Source of the DNA: Acetobacteraceae bacterium
GTDB lineage: Bacteria; Pseudomonadota; Alphaproteobacteria; Acetobacterales; Acetobacteraceae
Length of the DNA: 51,312 bases
Direction: 5' to 3'
Assembly: GCA_027487675.1 (NCBI GenBank)
Contig: JAIYDD010000002.1
Location: 1-51,312, forward strand
Each line of letters starts with the position of its first letter. Position 1 is the first letter of the stretch. The notes under the pieces were generated by a model, which was not told the origin of the DNA, did no database searches, and saw nothing but the letters and a program-made list of their open reading frames with translations. Positions 51,160-51,312 of this stretch are shown in pieces. Both the position numbers and the translations under genes were made by a program.

Positions 51160-51312
51160 GCCCGTCGCGGGTGGAGCCCGCGCGATGACCCCGGTACGGG
51201 CGGAGCCCGCGCGATGACCCCGGTGCGGGCGGAGCCCGCGCGATGACCCCGGTGCGGGCGGAGCCCGCGCGATGACCCCGGTGCGGGCGGAGCCCGCGCG
51301 ATGACCCCGGTA
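51151..51312. repeat. 29-bp tandem array with hairpin and overlapping ATGA in each unit
   Basis: Five full units (51151, 51180, 51209, 51238, 51267) and a partial sixth (51296 to the edge). Units 3-5 are identical; unit 2 differs by one base and unit 1 by several. Each has GCGCGATGA, then a GCGGGC-GGA-GCCCGC hairpin (imperfect in units 1 and 2). On the plus strand each ATG opens a 10-codon frame (MSPSRVEPAR, then MTPVRAEPAR) whose TGA overlaps the next unit's ATG. The array begins inside the last codons of the GntR gene. Confidence 0.9.

Noticed and set aside
51151-51312. 29-bp repeats as a CRISPR array
   Set aside because: Units are directly adjacent with no spacers, and they begin inside a coding sequence.
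1-51312. tRNA, rRNA or known riboswitch genes
   Set aside because: No cloverleaf ends, rRNA signatures or familiar riboswitch cores were seen by eye in the gaps; a covariance search was not possible.

Overview
The window is very GC-rich, densely packed DNA with strong G/C at third codon positions. Many genes overlap by 4 bases (ATGA or GTGA), and GTG/TTG starts are frequent. Gene content (orphan tripartite-tricarboxylate-type binding proteins, DUF3141, a dipeptide-type ABC system, C45 acyltransferase, ArsJ-type arsenic resistance) points to an alphaproteobacterium, most likely Acetobacteraceae of the Roseomonas type. That assignment is inference from content; there is no rRNA or marker gene here.

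Layout. 0-3 kb: a truncated ParB-like fragment at the left edge, then a two-component system. 2.8-7.9 kb: one very large RTX-repeat protein on the minus strand. 8.1-8.9 kb: a Tn3-family remnant with a serine recombinase and a frameshifted transposase start arranged divergently. 9-17.4 kb: an alpha/beta-hydrolase island, with a four-cistron coupled minus-strand operon (double-hydrolase fusion, hydrolase, DUF3141 protein with a PHA-synthase-like Cys box, small ORF) and a divergent hydrolase plus an unknown gene. 17.5-22.4 kb: short-chain acyl metabolism, with a fused 3-oxoacid CoA-transferase, a FabI-like reductase, an OmpA-domain protein, and an unusual HTH/hotdog/phosphotransacylase fusion. 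22.4-29 kb: a coupled minus-strand operon of Rap1a/Tai-like protein, glycine-zipper lipoprotein, RND adaptor, RND pump (fused in frame to an unknown domain) and patatin lipoprotein. 29.5-40.3 kb: an IclR regulator, a chimeric gene remnant, a dipeptide-type ABC transporter, and a divergent GntR/FAD amine oxidase/class III aminotransferase operon converging on a C45 acyltransferase. Together these look like uptake and deamination of a peptide-like or amine substrate. 41.3-44.7 kb: an arsenic operon (ArsR-ArsC fusion, GAPDH, ArsJ) behind a palindromic operator that abuts the start codon. 45.3-51.2 kb: a catabolic cluster of FAD oxidoreductase, two orphan TctC-type binding proteins, an aspartate-dehydrogenase-like protein and a VOC protein, with a divergent GntR regulator.

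The most notable non-gene structures are two. First, a pair of related multi-hairpin intergenic elements (19.8 and 47.6 kb) whose stems differ by compensatory changes; each abuts the stop codon of the gene upstream of it. Second, a 29-bp tandem array at the right edge. It starts inside the GntR stop region, and every unit carries a hairpin plus an overlapping ATGA, so it forms a chain of coupled 10-codon mini-ORFs.

Homology statements are from recognition of family motifs by eye; no database search was run.
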